Assembly: GCA_964575335.1 (NCBI GenBank)
Contig: CAZNPU010000001.1
Span: 248,001-312,000, forward strand
DNA length: 64,000 nt
Direction: 5' to 3'
Source: CAZNPU01 sp964575335
GTDB taxonomy: Bacteria > Planctomycetota > Phycisphaerae > Phycisphaerales > SM1A02
Part shown: in pieces, positions 24,677-33,466 of the stretch
How positions within the stretch are numbered: position 1 is the first letter of the stretch
Layout of the letters: the number at the start of each line of letters is the position of its first letter
Translations under genes and position numbers: made by a program
Notes under the pieces: model-generated
What the model saw: only the letters and a program-made list of their open reading frames with translations
Database searches by the model: none
Told to the model about the DNA's origin: nothing

Positions 24677-26017
24677 TTACGGGTAATCCTCGCCGTGGAT
24701 TTCCACACGGCTGACGTTCTCGGTAAGCAGTTCATAGATCAGCTCAACGTCAGCAGAATGCATGCGTACGCATCCCATGGACATTTCGCGGCCGATGGAG
24801 TGCGGTTCAATCGTGCCGTGGATGCCGTAACCTTCCAAGCCGCGAATATTGTCGCTGATGCCGATCAGGCCGATCCAATGCTCGCCGATGGGGTTCTCTG
24901 GATCATTGGCTGTATACGACTGACCGGTGCGTGGGTTGGTCCATGCCGGGTTGACCAGCTTGGAGTTTGTCTTCACGGTATACGCGCCTTCGGGCGTCGC
25001 GCCGTATTCTCCCAGGCCCACGGGAAAACTGCACACGTACAGGCGCTGCTCCCACGGTCCCATGTACACGTCCATACGAAACGCCTGCTTATGCACAATG
25101 GCATGGAACGGCCCCTTGATGGTCTTGATCCGCTGGCCGATCTGCAGGCGATCGGGATGGATGCGGTTGATGCGAGCCAGGAGTCGCCAGTCGATCTGCA
25201 GATTGAGTTTTTTCGGCAGCGTGGAAAGGTAGTCGCCGCGCTGAATGATGTGGGTTGCTGCAAACGAGTCGCCGGCAACCACTTCGGGGCTGAAGATCAG
25301 CCGTTGATTGACCTTGGTCAGTTCGGTGCGAATACGTTCCGCATCAGCAGGTGAAATATTTGAACTTCGCAGCACGGCAGAGAGCGTCTCGCGCGCTTCA
25401 ACAAGCTTGCCCTGGGCAATCAGGTTCAGCCCTGCTTGGACCTGCTGTGATGCGGGGCGACTGGAAGCAGCAGTGTTGGATGCAGGCACATTGGTTGTGG
25501 ACGGCGCACTGCGCGTGGTCCCGCTGGTTGGTGCAGAAGACGAAGACGATGCGGAACTGGACGCCACCCGCGGCGGTGCAGGGGGGCTCTGCGGCGGAGC
25601 AGCAGGCGGCGGCGATGTGTCTTTGGGAGCAATGTCAATCGATTCGCCCATGCTGATGCGGTCCGGCAGGCCGGCGCCGGTGTGCTGCGACTGTGTCTGA
25701 GCAGCCGTGCCTGTTCTCCGCTCTGGCGTCGTCGGCGCAGCGCCAGCGTTCCGCAAAGCAGGGGATGATGGCGTTGACGTCATGGCAGAGACGCTGCCCT
25801 GATCGAAATTGGCTTCACCATCAAGCTGCGCATCGCCGGTCGTAACGGCGGCATTGGTTTCCGCAGGCTCCGCGCCGCCGGTCCACCACTTGAACACGAA
25901 ACCGCCGCCCAGAATGAATGCTGCCAGGGCGATGACTGCCGGCAGGCGCCGTGATCGTCGGCGGCGATACATATATTGACGAGCGTTGTAGGGGCGACCC
26001 GATTGGCTTGGCAGCAT
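24677..26017 (-). CDS. L,D-transpeptidase (YkuD) with LysM-like domain
   Basis: A 446-residue membrane-anchored cell-wall enzyme. A basic N terminus and one hydrophobic helix (about residues 25-42) are followed by a long Ser/Thr/Ala/Pro-rich linker. Next are a helical segment, a LysM-type peptidoglycan-binding module (HIIQRGDYLSTLPKKLNLQ...) and the C-terminal YkuD catalytic domain. The YkuD motif is visible: a histidine in GIHGTIEP and the nucleophile cysteine in SMGCVRM. Such enzymes form 3-3 crosslinks or attach lipoproteins. The start at 26017 is supported by GGAGG nine bases upstream. Peptidoglycan enzymes are of interest in planctomycetes, where the wall was long thought absent. Confidence 0.9.
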   Translation of the reverse strand: MLPSQSGRPYNARQYMYRRRRSRRLPAVIALAAFILGGGFVFKWWTGGAEPAETNAAVTTGDAQLDGEANFDQGSVSAMTSTPSSPALRNAGAAPTTPERRTGTAAQTQSQHTGAGLPDRISMGESIDIAPKDTSPPPAAPPQSPPAPPRVASSSASSSSSAPTSGTTRSAPSTTNVPASNTAASSRPASQQVQAGLNLIAQGKLVEARETLSAVLRSSNISPADAERIRTELTKVNQRLIFSPEVVAGDSFAATHIIQRGDYLSTLPKKLNLQIDWRLLARINRIHPDRLQIGQRIKTIKGPFHAIVHKQAFRMDVYMGPWEQRLYVCSFPVGLGEYGATPEGAYTVKTNSKLVNPAWTNPRTGQSYTANDPENPIGEHWIGLIGISDNIRGLEGYGIHGTIEPHSIGREMSMGCVRMHSADVELIYELLTENVSRVEIHGEDYP

Positions 26018-26377
26018 GATGACACAACCTCCGAGAGAGCAGAATCAGACAATAGGATAAACAGCTCAGGCCGCCTGTTCATGCTCATCGCCATTTGAGG
26101 CAGGTTTTCTTGAAGGGTGGTTCAACAGTTTGCGGTTTGCAACCCCCGCGCATCTGCTGATTGCTGCGGCTTATGGAGAGGGGCATCAACTCATCACCAG
26201 CTGGGTTTATGTCACCATCAGCCGCTACTGGTACCTTCAGCAGCAGCTTCGACCGGTTTTTTGTGAGGTTGATTTGATCGGTTGGATTTCGTTTCATCGC
26301 CGCTGCAGCGCGTGTGTGGCATGGCGATGAATTCGCGCAGGGCAATATGCGCTGATTATTCGAATCCCACACTGCGA
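26018..26377. other. Intergenic stretch, nothing assigned
   Basis: A 95-codon minus-strand frame and a 66-codon plus-strand frame occur but have no ribosome binding site or recognisable composition. A TTCGAATCCC word resembles a tRNA T-loop but has no matching stems. I see no supported feature. Confidence 0.45.
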
Positions 26378-26986
26378 TCAGCGGTCCGGCGTCCGTGCCG
26401 CCTTGGCGTATGTGACGCGGCGATCGGTCACGATTATGTCCACCGTTACATCGTGCGAATTCACCGGGATCGAATCGACAATCTGCTGATCGAACACCAG
26501 CCCAACAGTGACGACTTCGGGCTTGAGGCGGGCGAGAAAGCGGTCGTAGTAGCCGCCGCCCCGTCCCAGGCGGTTGCCCTGCGGATCAAACGCCAATGCG
26601 GGGACGACCACCAGATCAATCAACGCGGGCATGATGGGCCGGCAATGTCGCGGCGTTCGCACGCCATGCTCATCGCAATCCATCACATGATCGTCCAGCG
26701 AGGTGACTTCGACCGGGTCCATGTCTTTTCGCGCCCAGTCCACCTTGGGCACGCATACCGTCTGACCCCGCCGAAAACAATGCAGAGCGATCGGCGTGGG
26801 ATCAACCTCCATGGCCAGCGGCATGTAGAGCATGACCACATTGGCGTGTTCGAAGGCTTCCAGCTTCACCAGCTTGGCGCAGGCATGGACCGATGCAGTA
26901 TGGCGCTGCTCGTCGGACATTGCTGCAAGCAGCGTTCGCATGTGCGCACGAAGTTCAGCCTTGGTTGTGTTGATTGCATCAGTCAT
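26378..26986 (-). CDS. 5-formyltetrahydrofolate cyclo-ligase
   Basis: A 202-residue enzyme converting 5-formyl-THF to 5,10-methenyl-THF with ATP, in folate one-carbon metabolism. The ATP-binding signature GRGGGYYDRFLA is near residue 135-150, the VVPALAFDPQGNRLG segment precedes it, and DIIVTDRRV lies near the C terminus. Length is typical of the YgfA/MTHFS family. In proteobacteria this gene often sits beside 6S RNA. I found no convincing 6S RNA here. Confidence 0.9.
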   Translation of the reverse strand: MTDAINTTKAELRAHMRTLLAAMSDEQRHTASVHACAKLVKLEAFEHANVVMLYMPLAMEVDPTPIALHCFRRGQTVCVPKVDWARKDMDPVEVTSLDDHVMDCDEHGVRTPRHCRPIMPALIDLVVVPALAFDPQGNRLGRGGGYYDRFLARLKPEVVTVGLVFDQQIVDSIPVNSHDVTVDIIVTDRRVTYAKAARTPDR

Positions 26987-27079
26987 GTGTTTTGCCCGCG
27001 CGTGGCACTGTGAAGAGATGTTGGTTCGTCAGTCGTCAACGATGCGTGCGGGTGTCAGACGCACAAGGCCCAAGGGGGT

Positions 27080-28453
27080 TCATGTGTCTTTGGGCGGGCG
27101 GGCAAGCTGAGCCAGCCGGCGTCGAATTTCCGATTCAAAACCACGATCAGGCGGTGAATAATAGACACGGTCAACACCGAGATATTCCTGCGGGATATAT
27201 CCATCGGCCGAGTCATGCGGGTAAGCGTAGTTTTCGCCGTGGCCAAGCTGCTTGGCGGCTGGATAGTGTGCATCGCGCAGGTGCTTGGGTACAGCGATGG
27301 TGCGTCCGTTGCGCACGTCGTCCATTGCGGCCCAGATCGCCTTGGCCGACGCATTGGATTTCGGCGCAGTAGCCATGTAAATCGCAGCCTGTGCGAGCGT
27401 GAGTTGACATTCCGGCATGCCCACGCGCTCGGTCACCAGCCACGCCGATGCAGCGACATTCAACGCATTCGGGTCCGCGTTGCCGATGTCCTCACTGGCG
27501 AGAATGGCGATGCGGCGGGCGATGAAGCGCGGGTCTTCGCCCGCTTCCAGCATGCGCGCCAGCCAGTACACCGCAGCATCGGGATCGGAACCGCGCATTG
27601 ACTTGATAAACGCGCTGATCACGTCGTAATGCTCATCGCCCGTGCCGTCGTACACCAGCGCCTTGGCCTGGATGGATTGCTCAGCGATGGCGAGATCGAT
27701 GACGATTGGTGCATCAGCCGATTGCTCATGCTGATCACTGCTGGACGTGTGCTGATTTTCCGCCTGAGACTCTCGTGCGCTGAGCACTGCGACTTCCAGC
27801 GCAGTCAGCGCCCGTCTGGCGTCGCCGTCGGATACGCGGGCCCAGTGTGCGATCGCCTCATCGCTCACCTGCAGGTTCAGGTTACCGAAGCCGCGTTTGC
27901 GGTCGGCAATCGCTCGCCGGATCACCCCGGCAACGTCATCTTCGCTCAGGGGGTGGAACTGAAAAACCGTCGAACGGCTGATCAGCGCGCTGTTGACCGC
28001 AAAAAACGGGTTTTCGGTGGTTGCGCCGATGAGCGTAATCAGGCCGTTTTCTACATCGTTCAGCAGCACGTCCTGCTGGTTGCGCGAGAACCGGTGAATC
28101 TCATCCAGAAACAAAATGGTCCGTGTGCCAGTGTCTTCGACTCTCGCGCGGGCAGCATCGAGAATCTGTCGAATCTCCTTGACGCCGATCATCGCAGCGT
28201 TGGCACGCTCAAAATGCCGCCCGGTGTGAGCGGCGATGACCTCAGCCAAGGTTGTCTTTCCCGTGCCCGGCGGGCCGTAGAAGATCACGCTGGTCAAGCG
28301 GTCAGCAGCCAGCATGCGGGTCAGCAGCGCGCCTTCGCCCAGGAAATGCTGCTGGCCAGCGAACTCTTCAAGGCTGCGGGGCCGCATCCGCACGGCCAAA
28401 GGCTCCACCGCCGCACGGCGCTGAGCACGTTGTTGGGACCATAAATCGGCCAT
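27080..28453 (-). CDS. rarA: Replication-associated recombination protein A (RarA/MgsA)
   Basis: A 457-residue AAA+ ATPase related to clamp loaders and RuvB, acting at stalled forks. Walker A is GPPGTGKTT (residues 60-68), Walker B is ILFLDEIHRF, and sensor 1 is GATTENP. The C-terminal tetramerisation domain has YDVISAFIKSMRGSDPDAAVYWLARM, followed by the family-typical ending with PKHLRDAHY and GY-IPQEYLG motifs. A polar insert of about 25 residues rich in Gln/Ser (around residue 235) interrupts the region after the AAA+ lid. It is divergent from glmS. Confidence 0.95.
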   Translation of the reverse strand: MADLWSQQRAQRRAAVEPLAVRMRPRSLEEFAGQQHFLGEGALLTRMLAADRLTSVIFYGPPGTGKTTLAEVIAAHTGRHFERANAAMIGVKEIRQILDAARARVEDTGTRTILFLDEIHRFSRNQQDVLLNDVENGLITLIGATTENPFFAVNSALISRSTVFQFHPLSEDDVAGVIRRAIADRKRGFGNLNLQVSDEAIAHWARVSDGDARRALTALEVAVLSARESQAENQHTSSSDQHEQSADAPIVIDLAIAEQSIQAKALVYDGTGDEHYDVISAFIKSMRGSDPDAAVYWLARMLEAGEDPRFIARRIAILASEDIGNADPNALNVAASAWLVTERVGMPECQLTLAQAAIYMATAPKSNASAKAIWAAMDDVRNGRTIAVPKHLRDAHYPAAKQLGHGENYAYPHDSADGYIPQEYLGVDRVYYSPPDRGFESEIRRRLAQLARPPKDT

Positions 28454-28699
28454 GAAATCACTTCCAGGAGCTTGCGCAGCGGCAGCAAAAGGTCGTTGGA
28501 GCCGCAGTTACTACGGCTGATTGCTGCGTCCGAGAACAGCTGGCTTGCCAGTTTCTGCTTCCAGTCGACCAATTTGAAACGATAATACAATAGCCGCCAA
28601 ACCTCCGTGACACGCCGGTCGTATCGACGATGCTTCGCCGCCGATACAGTTATTAACGGTGCTCAGCCTGTCATCCCGTCTTTTGAGGGAGATTTCAAC

Positions 28700-30544
28700 G
28701 TGTGTGGCATTGTCGCGTATATCGGAACCAAGCCCGCTCTGCCCATCCTGCTTGAGGGCCTCAAGCGGCTGGAGTATCGCGGGTACGACTCCGCCGGTCT
28801 GGCGATTATCAACAACGGACTGCACGTGGCGAAAACTGTCGGCCGCGTGCGCGTGCTGGAGGACATGCTGGAGCAGCAGGCCGACGCCGAGCATTTCAAC
28901 GGCACGCTTGGCATCGCCCATACCCGCTGGGCCACCCACGGCGAGCCTTCGAATCGAAATGCCCACCCCCATCGCGACAACGCAGCCAATGGCCACGGTA
29001 TCGCGCTGATTCACAACGGCATCATCGAAAACTATGCGGTGCTCAAAACCTATCTCGAGGAAAAGGGCCACACCTTCACCTCCGACACCGACACCGAAGT
29101 GCTCACGCATCTCATCGGCGAGTTGTACGACGGCGATCTTGAAACCGCAGTGCAGGCCGCTCTGCGTGAAGTGACCGGCGCGTACGCCATTGCGGTCGTT
29201 TGCGAGAAAGAGCCTGACGTGCTGGTTGTGGCGCGCAAGGGATCGCCGCTCATCGTTGGCGTGGGTAAGGACGAATACATCGTCGCGTCCGATCAAACCG
29301 CGATCGTGGCGCATACCACGCAGGCTTTTACGCTTGATGACTACACCGTCGCCCGGCTGACGCGCGACAGCTTCCGCACAACCACAATCGACAACGTGCC
29401 GATCACGCCGCAGATTCGCGAACTGGAGTTTGATCTCGATCAGATTGAACTCGGCGGCTACGAGCACTACATGCTCAAGGAAATCTTCGAGCAGCCGCAG
29501 GCGTTGCGGCTGTGCTTGAAGGGCCGCGTGGATACCCGGGCAGGACAGGTGGTGCTGGGCGGCATTGCGCAGTATGCGCGTGATCTGGTGAAAGCCCGCC
29601 GCATCATCTTCATCGGTCAGGGCACCGCGCTGCACGCTGCGATGGTGGGCGAATATCTCATGGAGGATCTGGCCAAGATTCCCACCGAGGTTGAATTTGC
29701 CAGCGAGTTCCGCTATCGCAATCCGATCATCGAAGACGGCACGGTGGTGATCGCCATCAGCCAGTCGGGGGAAACTGCCGACACGTTCGCTGCGCTGCAG
29801 GAAGGCAAGCAGCGTGGCGCGTTGACGCTTGGCATTGTGAACGTGGTCGGCTCGTCCATTGCGCGCGAAACCGATGCGGGCGTTTATCTGCGCGTGGGGC
29901 CTGAAATCGGCGTGGCGTCCACCAAGGCGTTTCTGGGGCAGGTCATGGTGGCTGCGTTGCTGGCCACGTTCGTCGGCCGACGGCGCTTCCTTTCCGCCGA
30001 TTACGTCTCCTCGCTGTTGCACGAACTGGAAGCCATCCCCGAGAAGATTGAGCAGGTGGTGCAGTTGAGCGATCAGATTCGCGACGCCACAGCCAAATAC
30101 ATCGAGCGCGAAAACTGGCTGTTCCTCGGCCGCGGCCACAACTATCCCGTTGCCCTGGAAGGCGCGCTCAAGCTCAAGGAAATCTCTTACATTCACGCGG
30201 AAGGCATGCCCGCTGCGGAAATGAAGCATGGCCCGATCGCGCTGATCGATGACGGCATGCCGGTCGTCTTCGTCGCCACCAAGAACAGCCAGTATGAAAA
30301 AGTCATCAGCAACATTGAAGAAGTTCGATCGCGCGGCGGACATGTGATTGCTGTGGCAACGCAGGGCGATACGCAAATTCAGAGGCTCTGCGAGGATGTG
30401 TTCTATGTGCCCGACGTGCCCGAGTGCCTGCAGCCGATGATTACCGTGGTGCCGCTGCAGCTCCTGGCATATCACGCTGCTGTCTTGCGCGGCAAGGACG
30501 TGGACAAGCCGCGCAACCTCGCCAAAAGCGTGACGGTCGAGTAA
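28700..30544 (+). CDS. glmS: Glutamine--fructose-6-phosphate aminotransferase (isomerizing)
   Basis: A 614-residue enzyme making glucosamine-6-phosphate, the entry to peptidoglycan and lipid A amino sugars. It starts at GTG 28700 so that the catalytic cysteine becomes residue 2 (CGIVAYIG) after Met removal; GAGGGAG lies eight bases upstream. The frame open from 28607 is therefore rejected. The N-terminal Ntn glutaminase domain (1-240) has THNGII-type sequence (LIHNGIIENY). Two SIS sugar-isomerase domains follow (AISQSGETADT, and GRGHNYPVALEGALKLKEI), and the usual end is NLAKSVTVE. No glmS ribozyme-like leader is seen in the 250 bases upstream. Confidence 0.97.
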   Translation: MCGIVAYIGTKPALPILLEGLKRLEYRGYDSAGLAIINNGLHVAKTVGRVRVLEDMLEQQADAEHFNGTLGIAHTRWATHGEPSNRNAHPHRDNAANGHGIALIHNGIIENYAVLKTYLEEKGHTFTSDTDTEVLTHLIGELYDGDLETAVQAALREVTGAYAIAVVCEKEPDVLVVARKGSPLIVGVGKDEYIVASDQTAIVAHTTQAFTLDDYTVARLTRDSFRTTTIDNVPITPQIRELEFDLDQIELGGYEHYMLKEIFEQPQALRLCLKGRVDTRAGQVVLGGIAQYARDLVKARRIIFIGQGTALHAAMVGEYLMEDLAKIPTEVEFASEFRYRNPIIEDGTVVIAISQSGETADTFAALQEGKQRGALTLGIVNVVGSSIARETDAGVYLRVGPEIGVASTKAFLGQVMVAALLATFVGRRRFLSADYVSSLLHELEAIPEKIEQVVQLSDQIRDATAKYIERENWLFLGRGHNYPVALEGALKLKEISYIHAEGMPAAEMKHGPIALIDDGMPVVFVATKNSQYEKVISNIEEVRSRGGHVIAVATQGDTQIQRLCEDVFYVPDVPECLQPMITVVPLQLLAYHAAVLRGKDVDKPRNLAKSVTVE

Positions 30545-30608
30545 TCACACGCTGTATTATCCGCGGCAAGGCGCATCAAATCCGCGCCGGCTTTGAGCAG
30601 CGCAAGTG

Positions 30609-30632
30609 AAGCCCGATCATAACGATCGGCTT
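30609..30632. terminator. Hairpin between convergent glmS and thiD2-thiE
   Basis: AAGCCCGATC pairs with GATCGGCTT (one bulged C) at 30609-30632, overlapping the thiE stop. No uridine run follows on either strand, so it is a weak or factor-assisted terminator at best. Confidence 0.4.
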
Positions 30633-31686
30633 ACGCGCGTTCTGCAGGCTGATCGGCATGCTCGAGCGCTATGCGCAGCGCTCGAACGACGGCAGCCGGA
30701 TCATGCGCTTTGCACACTGCAGAGCTGACCGCCACGCCGCGTACGCCGGCGCTGATCAGTTGATCGATGTTGTTGATCGACACGCCTCCGATCGCCAGAT
30801 GCGGCACATTGGGATAGTGCTGCACGAACTGGCGGAGATAAGCCGGCCCGGAGGGCATGCGATCCGGTTTGAGCGAACTGGCGAACATCGCGCCTACGCC
30901 GCAGTAATCTGCGCCCTCGCGTATTGCTGCATCAGCCTCAGCGAGGTTATGAGTGCTCACGCCCACCAGCAGAGCACGACCCGCAACGGTGCGCACATCA
31001 CGAATCGGCAGATCATCCTGGCCAACATGCACGCCATCAGCGCCGGCAGCCAGCGCGACATCAACGCGATCGTTGACGATCACGCTCACGTTGAGCGGGC
31101 GAGCAAGCTCAATCACAGCCCGCACGTGCTGCACGAGATCGCGCGTGGCCATGTCCTTCTCGCGCACCTGAATGCAATCCGCGCCGCCTTCAATCGCGCT
31201 GCGAAGCGTCTCACGCCACGGCAGCGTGCAAAGCGATTGCGTCAGAAGCACGCACACGCGCCATTGTCTGGCTTGCATTCTTCCAAGCTGCAACTGGAGT
31301 TTTGATTCTGCTGTGTAGATACGATAGCGCAACGCTTCAATGCGCTGCGCAAAGCCGGCGCTGATCGTCTTGCCGACTTCTTCCGTCGTTCGGAAAGCTT
31401 CGCCTGCGCGTTTGCCTGCTGCGATCGCCACGTCCGCAAGGCTGCTGCGGGAAAGTTCCGCCTGCGTCTTCAGCGATGTGCCGACATCACCCGGCGTGTC
31501 CCGGTTGGCTTCGAGCCATCCTGGCATGAGCGTTTCAACCGCCTCGCGCAGGTCGTGGCGGATCGCCTTCAGTTCACCACTGAGCGCTGCATCATTCAGC
31601 GCAAAGCGCGCGATGTCTTCCATCACCCGCAACGCTTCGCGGGCGCGATTGAGGTTGGCATCCAGAATTCGTGCAGCGGCCGACAT
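30631..31686 (-). CDS. thiE: Bifunctional ThiD2-ThiE thiamine phosphate synthase
   Basis: A 351-residue fusion. Residues 1 to about 125 (RILDANLNRAREALRVMEDIARF onward) match the ThiD2 family, a hydroxymethylpyrimidine-phosphate kinase type unrelated to classic ThiD. Residues about 145-345 form the ThiE TIM barrel that joins HMP-PP and thiazole phosphate to thiamine phosphate. ThiE motifs are QVREKDM, VIVNDRVDVALAAGADGVHVGQDDLP, LVGVSTHN and AIGGVSINNI. The fusion would phosphorylate HMP-P and then condense it. No TPP riboswitch sequence (CTGAGA-type core) is visible upstream. It stands alone, convergent with glmS. Confidence 0.9.
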   Translation of the reverse strand: MSAAARILDANLNRAREALRVMEDIARFALNDAALSGELKAIRHDLREAVETLMPGWLEANRDTPGDVGTSLKTQAELSRSSLADVAIAAGKRAGEAFRTTEEVGKTISAGFAQRIEALRYRIYTAESKLQLQLGRMQARQWRVCVLLTQSLCTLPWRETLRSAIEGGADCIQVREKDMATRDLVQHVRAVIELARPLNVSVIVNDRVDVALAAGADGVHVGQDDLPIRDVRTVAGRALLVGVSTHNLAEADAAIREGADYCGVGAMFASSLKPDRMPSGPAYLRQFVQHYPNVPHLAIGGVSINNIDQLISAGVRGVAVSSAVCKAHDPAAVVRALRIALEHADQPAERA

Positions 31687-31746
31687 GGGCTATTTATCGT
31701 AGCGAGGTCTCTCACAGGAGTTGCGCTGCGCAGCAGGGCAGAAGTG

Positions 31747-31776
31747 AAAACAGGGCGAGCCGTTTGGCTCGCCCTG
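31747..31776 (-). terminator. Intrinsic terminator of katA
   Basis: CAGGGCGAGCC (31751-31761) pairs with GGCTCGCCCTG (31766-31776) around a GTTT loop. On the minus strand TTTTC follows directly. It lies about 50 bases after the katA stop. Confidence 0.85.
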
Positions 31777-31827
31777 CAACAGGTTTATTTATGGCTGAAC
31801 ACGCAAAGCAAGGCGCTGGTTACCTGG

Positions 31828-33318
31828 TTACGCCGTTGTTGCTGCGATGTCCGGCATGTGCTTTTCAAGCTCGCTCAGATCGATGCCAAGCTTCTCCGCC
31901 ACGCGCCGGCCGTAATCTTCATCGGCGCGGAAGAAGTGACCAAGCTGCCGCAGCTGCACTTCCTTGCGAGCCTGGCCCAGCGTGCTGGCAATGGCTGTGG
32001 CAAGTCGCTCTTTCTGACCCTCATCGAACAGGCGATACAAATTGCCCGCCTGCGTGTAGTCGTCGTGATCCTTGGTCGAGTCGAAGCGATCCACGATGAC
32101 ATCGCCCAGATGCCATTGCGGCTCTTTGTATTCCGGCGCGGGCTGCGGCGTGCCGGCGCGGCTGTTGGGGAAGTAGTTCGGCGACGATCCGCCCTGTCCA
32201 AACGACATCGCGCCGTCGCGCTGATAGTGCATCACCGGACAGCGCGGTTTGTTCACCGGCAACTGGTGATAGTTGTTGCCCACGCGATAGCGGTGCGCGT
32301 CGGCATAGCTCATCAGCCGCGCCTGCAGCATCTTGTCCGGACTCCACGAAATGCCCGGCACTGTGGCTGAGGGGCTGAACGCCGACTGCTCGACTTCCGC
32401 AAAGTAGTTTTCGGGGTTGCGGTTCAGTTCTAGCACGCCCACTTCAATCAGCGGGAACTCCGCGTGCGGCCAGACCTTGGTCAGATCAAAGGGATTCCAG
32501 CGGAATGCCTTGGCCTGCTCATCGGTCATCACCTGAATGTACAAGGTCCACTTCGGGAACTCGCCTCGCTCGATGGCCTCATACAGATCGCGCTGATGCG
32601 ATTCGCGATCCCTGCCGATGATCGCAGCAGCCTCTTCGTCGGTCAGGCACTTGATGCCCTGCTGGGTTTTGAAGTGGAACTTGCACCACACGCGCTCGCC
32701 CTTGTGGTTGATCAGCGAATAGGTGTGGCTGCCGTAGCCGTTCATGTGCCGATAGCTGGCGGGTATGCCGCGATCGGAAAAGAGAATCGTCACCTGATGC
32801 AGCGATTCCGGGCAAAGCGACCAGAAATCCCACTGCATGTCCATGTCGCGCAGGTTGGTTTTGGGATCGCGCTTCTGGGTATGAATGAACTGGGCGAACT
32901 TGTACGGATCGCGCACGAAGAAGACCGGCGTGTTGTTGCCGACCAGATCCCAGTTGCCTTCCTCGGTGTAGAACTTGACGGCAAAGCCGCGCACATCGCG
33001 TTCAGCGTCGGCTGCGCCGCGCTCGCCAGCCACGGTGGAGAAGCGCAGGAACACTTCCGTCTGCTTGCCGACCTCGCTCAGAAGCTTCGCCTTGGTGTAT
33101 TTCGTCACGTCCTTGGTGACGGTGAAGGTGCCGTACGCGCCGGATCCCTTGGCATGCACCACGCGTTCGGGAATGCGCTCGCGATTGAAATGCTGCATCT
33201 GTTCGAGCAGTTGCACATCCTGCATCAGCAGCGGACCGCGAGGGCCAGCGGTGAGCGAGTTGTGGTTGTCTGCAATCGGTGCGCCGTTGGCGGTGGTGAG
33301 AATGGGGGGCTTGCTCAT
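31828..33318 (-). CDS. katA: Heme catalase (KatA-type)
   Basis: A 496-residue monofunctional heme catalase degrading hydrogen peroxide. The catalytic histidine lies in ERVVHAKGSGAYG (His55) and the conserved asparagine in DLVGNNTPVFFVRD. The proximal heme tyrosine lies in RLMSYADAHRYRVG. Length and the HQVTILFSDRGIP segment fit small-subunit clade 3 catalases. No signal peptide is present. AGGAAG lies seven bases before ATG 33318. It is divergent from oxyR, and the shared region carries an OxyR-like operator, so peroxide induction is expected. Confidence 0.96.
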   Translation of the reverse strand: MSKPPILTTANGAPIADNHNSLTAGPRGPLLMQDVQLLEQMQHFNRERIPERVVHAKGSGAYGTFTVTKDVTKYTKAKLLSEVGKQTEVFLRFSTVAGERGAADAERDVRGFAVKFYTEEGNWDLVGNNTPVFFVRDPYKFAQFIHTQKRDPKTNLRDMDMQWDFWSLCPESLHQVTILFSDRGIPASYRHMNGYGSHTYSLINHKGERVWCKFHFKTQQGIKCLTDEEAAAIIGRDRESHQRDLYEAIERGEFPKWTLYIQVMTDEQAKAFRWNPFDLTKVWPHAEFPLIEVGVLELNRNPENYFAEVEQSAFSPSATVPGISWSPDKMLQARLMSYADAHRYRVGNNYHQLPVNKPRCPVMHYQRDGAMSFGQGGSSPNYFPNSRAGTPQPAPEYKEPQWHLGDVIVDRFDSTKDHDDYTQAGNLYRLFDEGQKERLATAIASTLGQARKEVQLRQLGHFFRADEDYGRRVAEKLGIDLSELEKHMPDIAATTA

Positions 33319-33418
33319 GAGTGTTCTTCCTGTCTGTACAAAATCGAATTCATATGGACAGCGAAGTTCCGGTTCGAGGGATTCTTACGTCCACACGGGT
33401 AATGTATCGGGGCGTTCT

Positions 33419-33466
33419 ATAGATATCAAAGATACAATCTCTATCACATCAATAGGAGATATCTAT
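33419..33466. promoter_or_regulatory. OxyR-like operator between katA and oxyR
   Basis: Tetranucleotides recur every 11 bases: ATAG 33419-33422, AGAT 33430-33433, CTAT 33441-33444, ATAG 33452-33455 and CTAT 33463-33466. The last four fit the OxyR pattern ATAG-N7-CTAT-N7-ATAG-N7-CTAT, with only the first block degenerate. The site covers the oxyR ribosome binding site and start codon and lies about 100 bases upstream of katA, fitting activation of katA and autorepression of oxyR. Confidence 0.65.

Noticed and set aside
26085..26372. Minus-strand 95-codon frame downstream of the cyclo-ligase gene, and a possible 6S RNA there
   Set aside because: No ribosome binding site or conserved motif for the frame. 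The region does not show the large open-bubble hairpin of 6S RNA.
26350..26375. TTCGAATCCC word resembling a tRNA T-loop
   Set aside because: Flanking bases do not pair as a T-stem and no acceptor or anticodon arm can be drawn.
28453..28699. Possible glmS ribozyme upstream of glmS
   Set aside because: The catalytic core sequence known from Firmicutes is not visible, and glmS ribozymes are not expected in this lineage.
28511..30475. Open frame of 654 codons on the minus strand opposite glmS
   Set aside because: It is a shadow of glmS in GC-rich sequence. The translated product is histidine- and arginine-rich with no recognisable domain, whereas glmS on the plus strand matches its family throughout.
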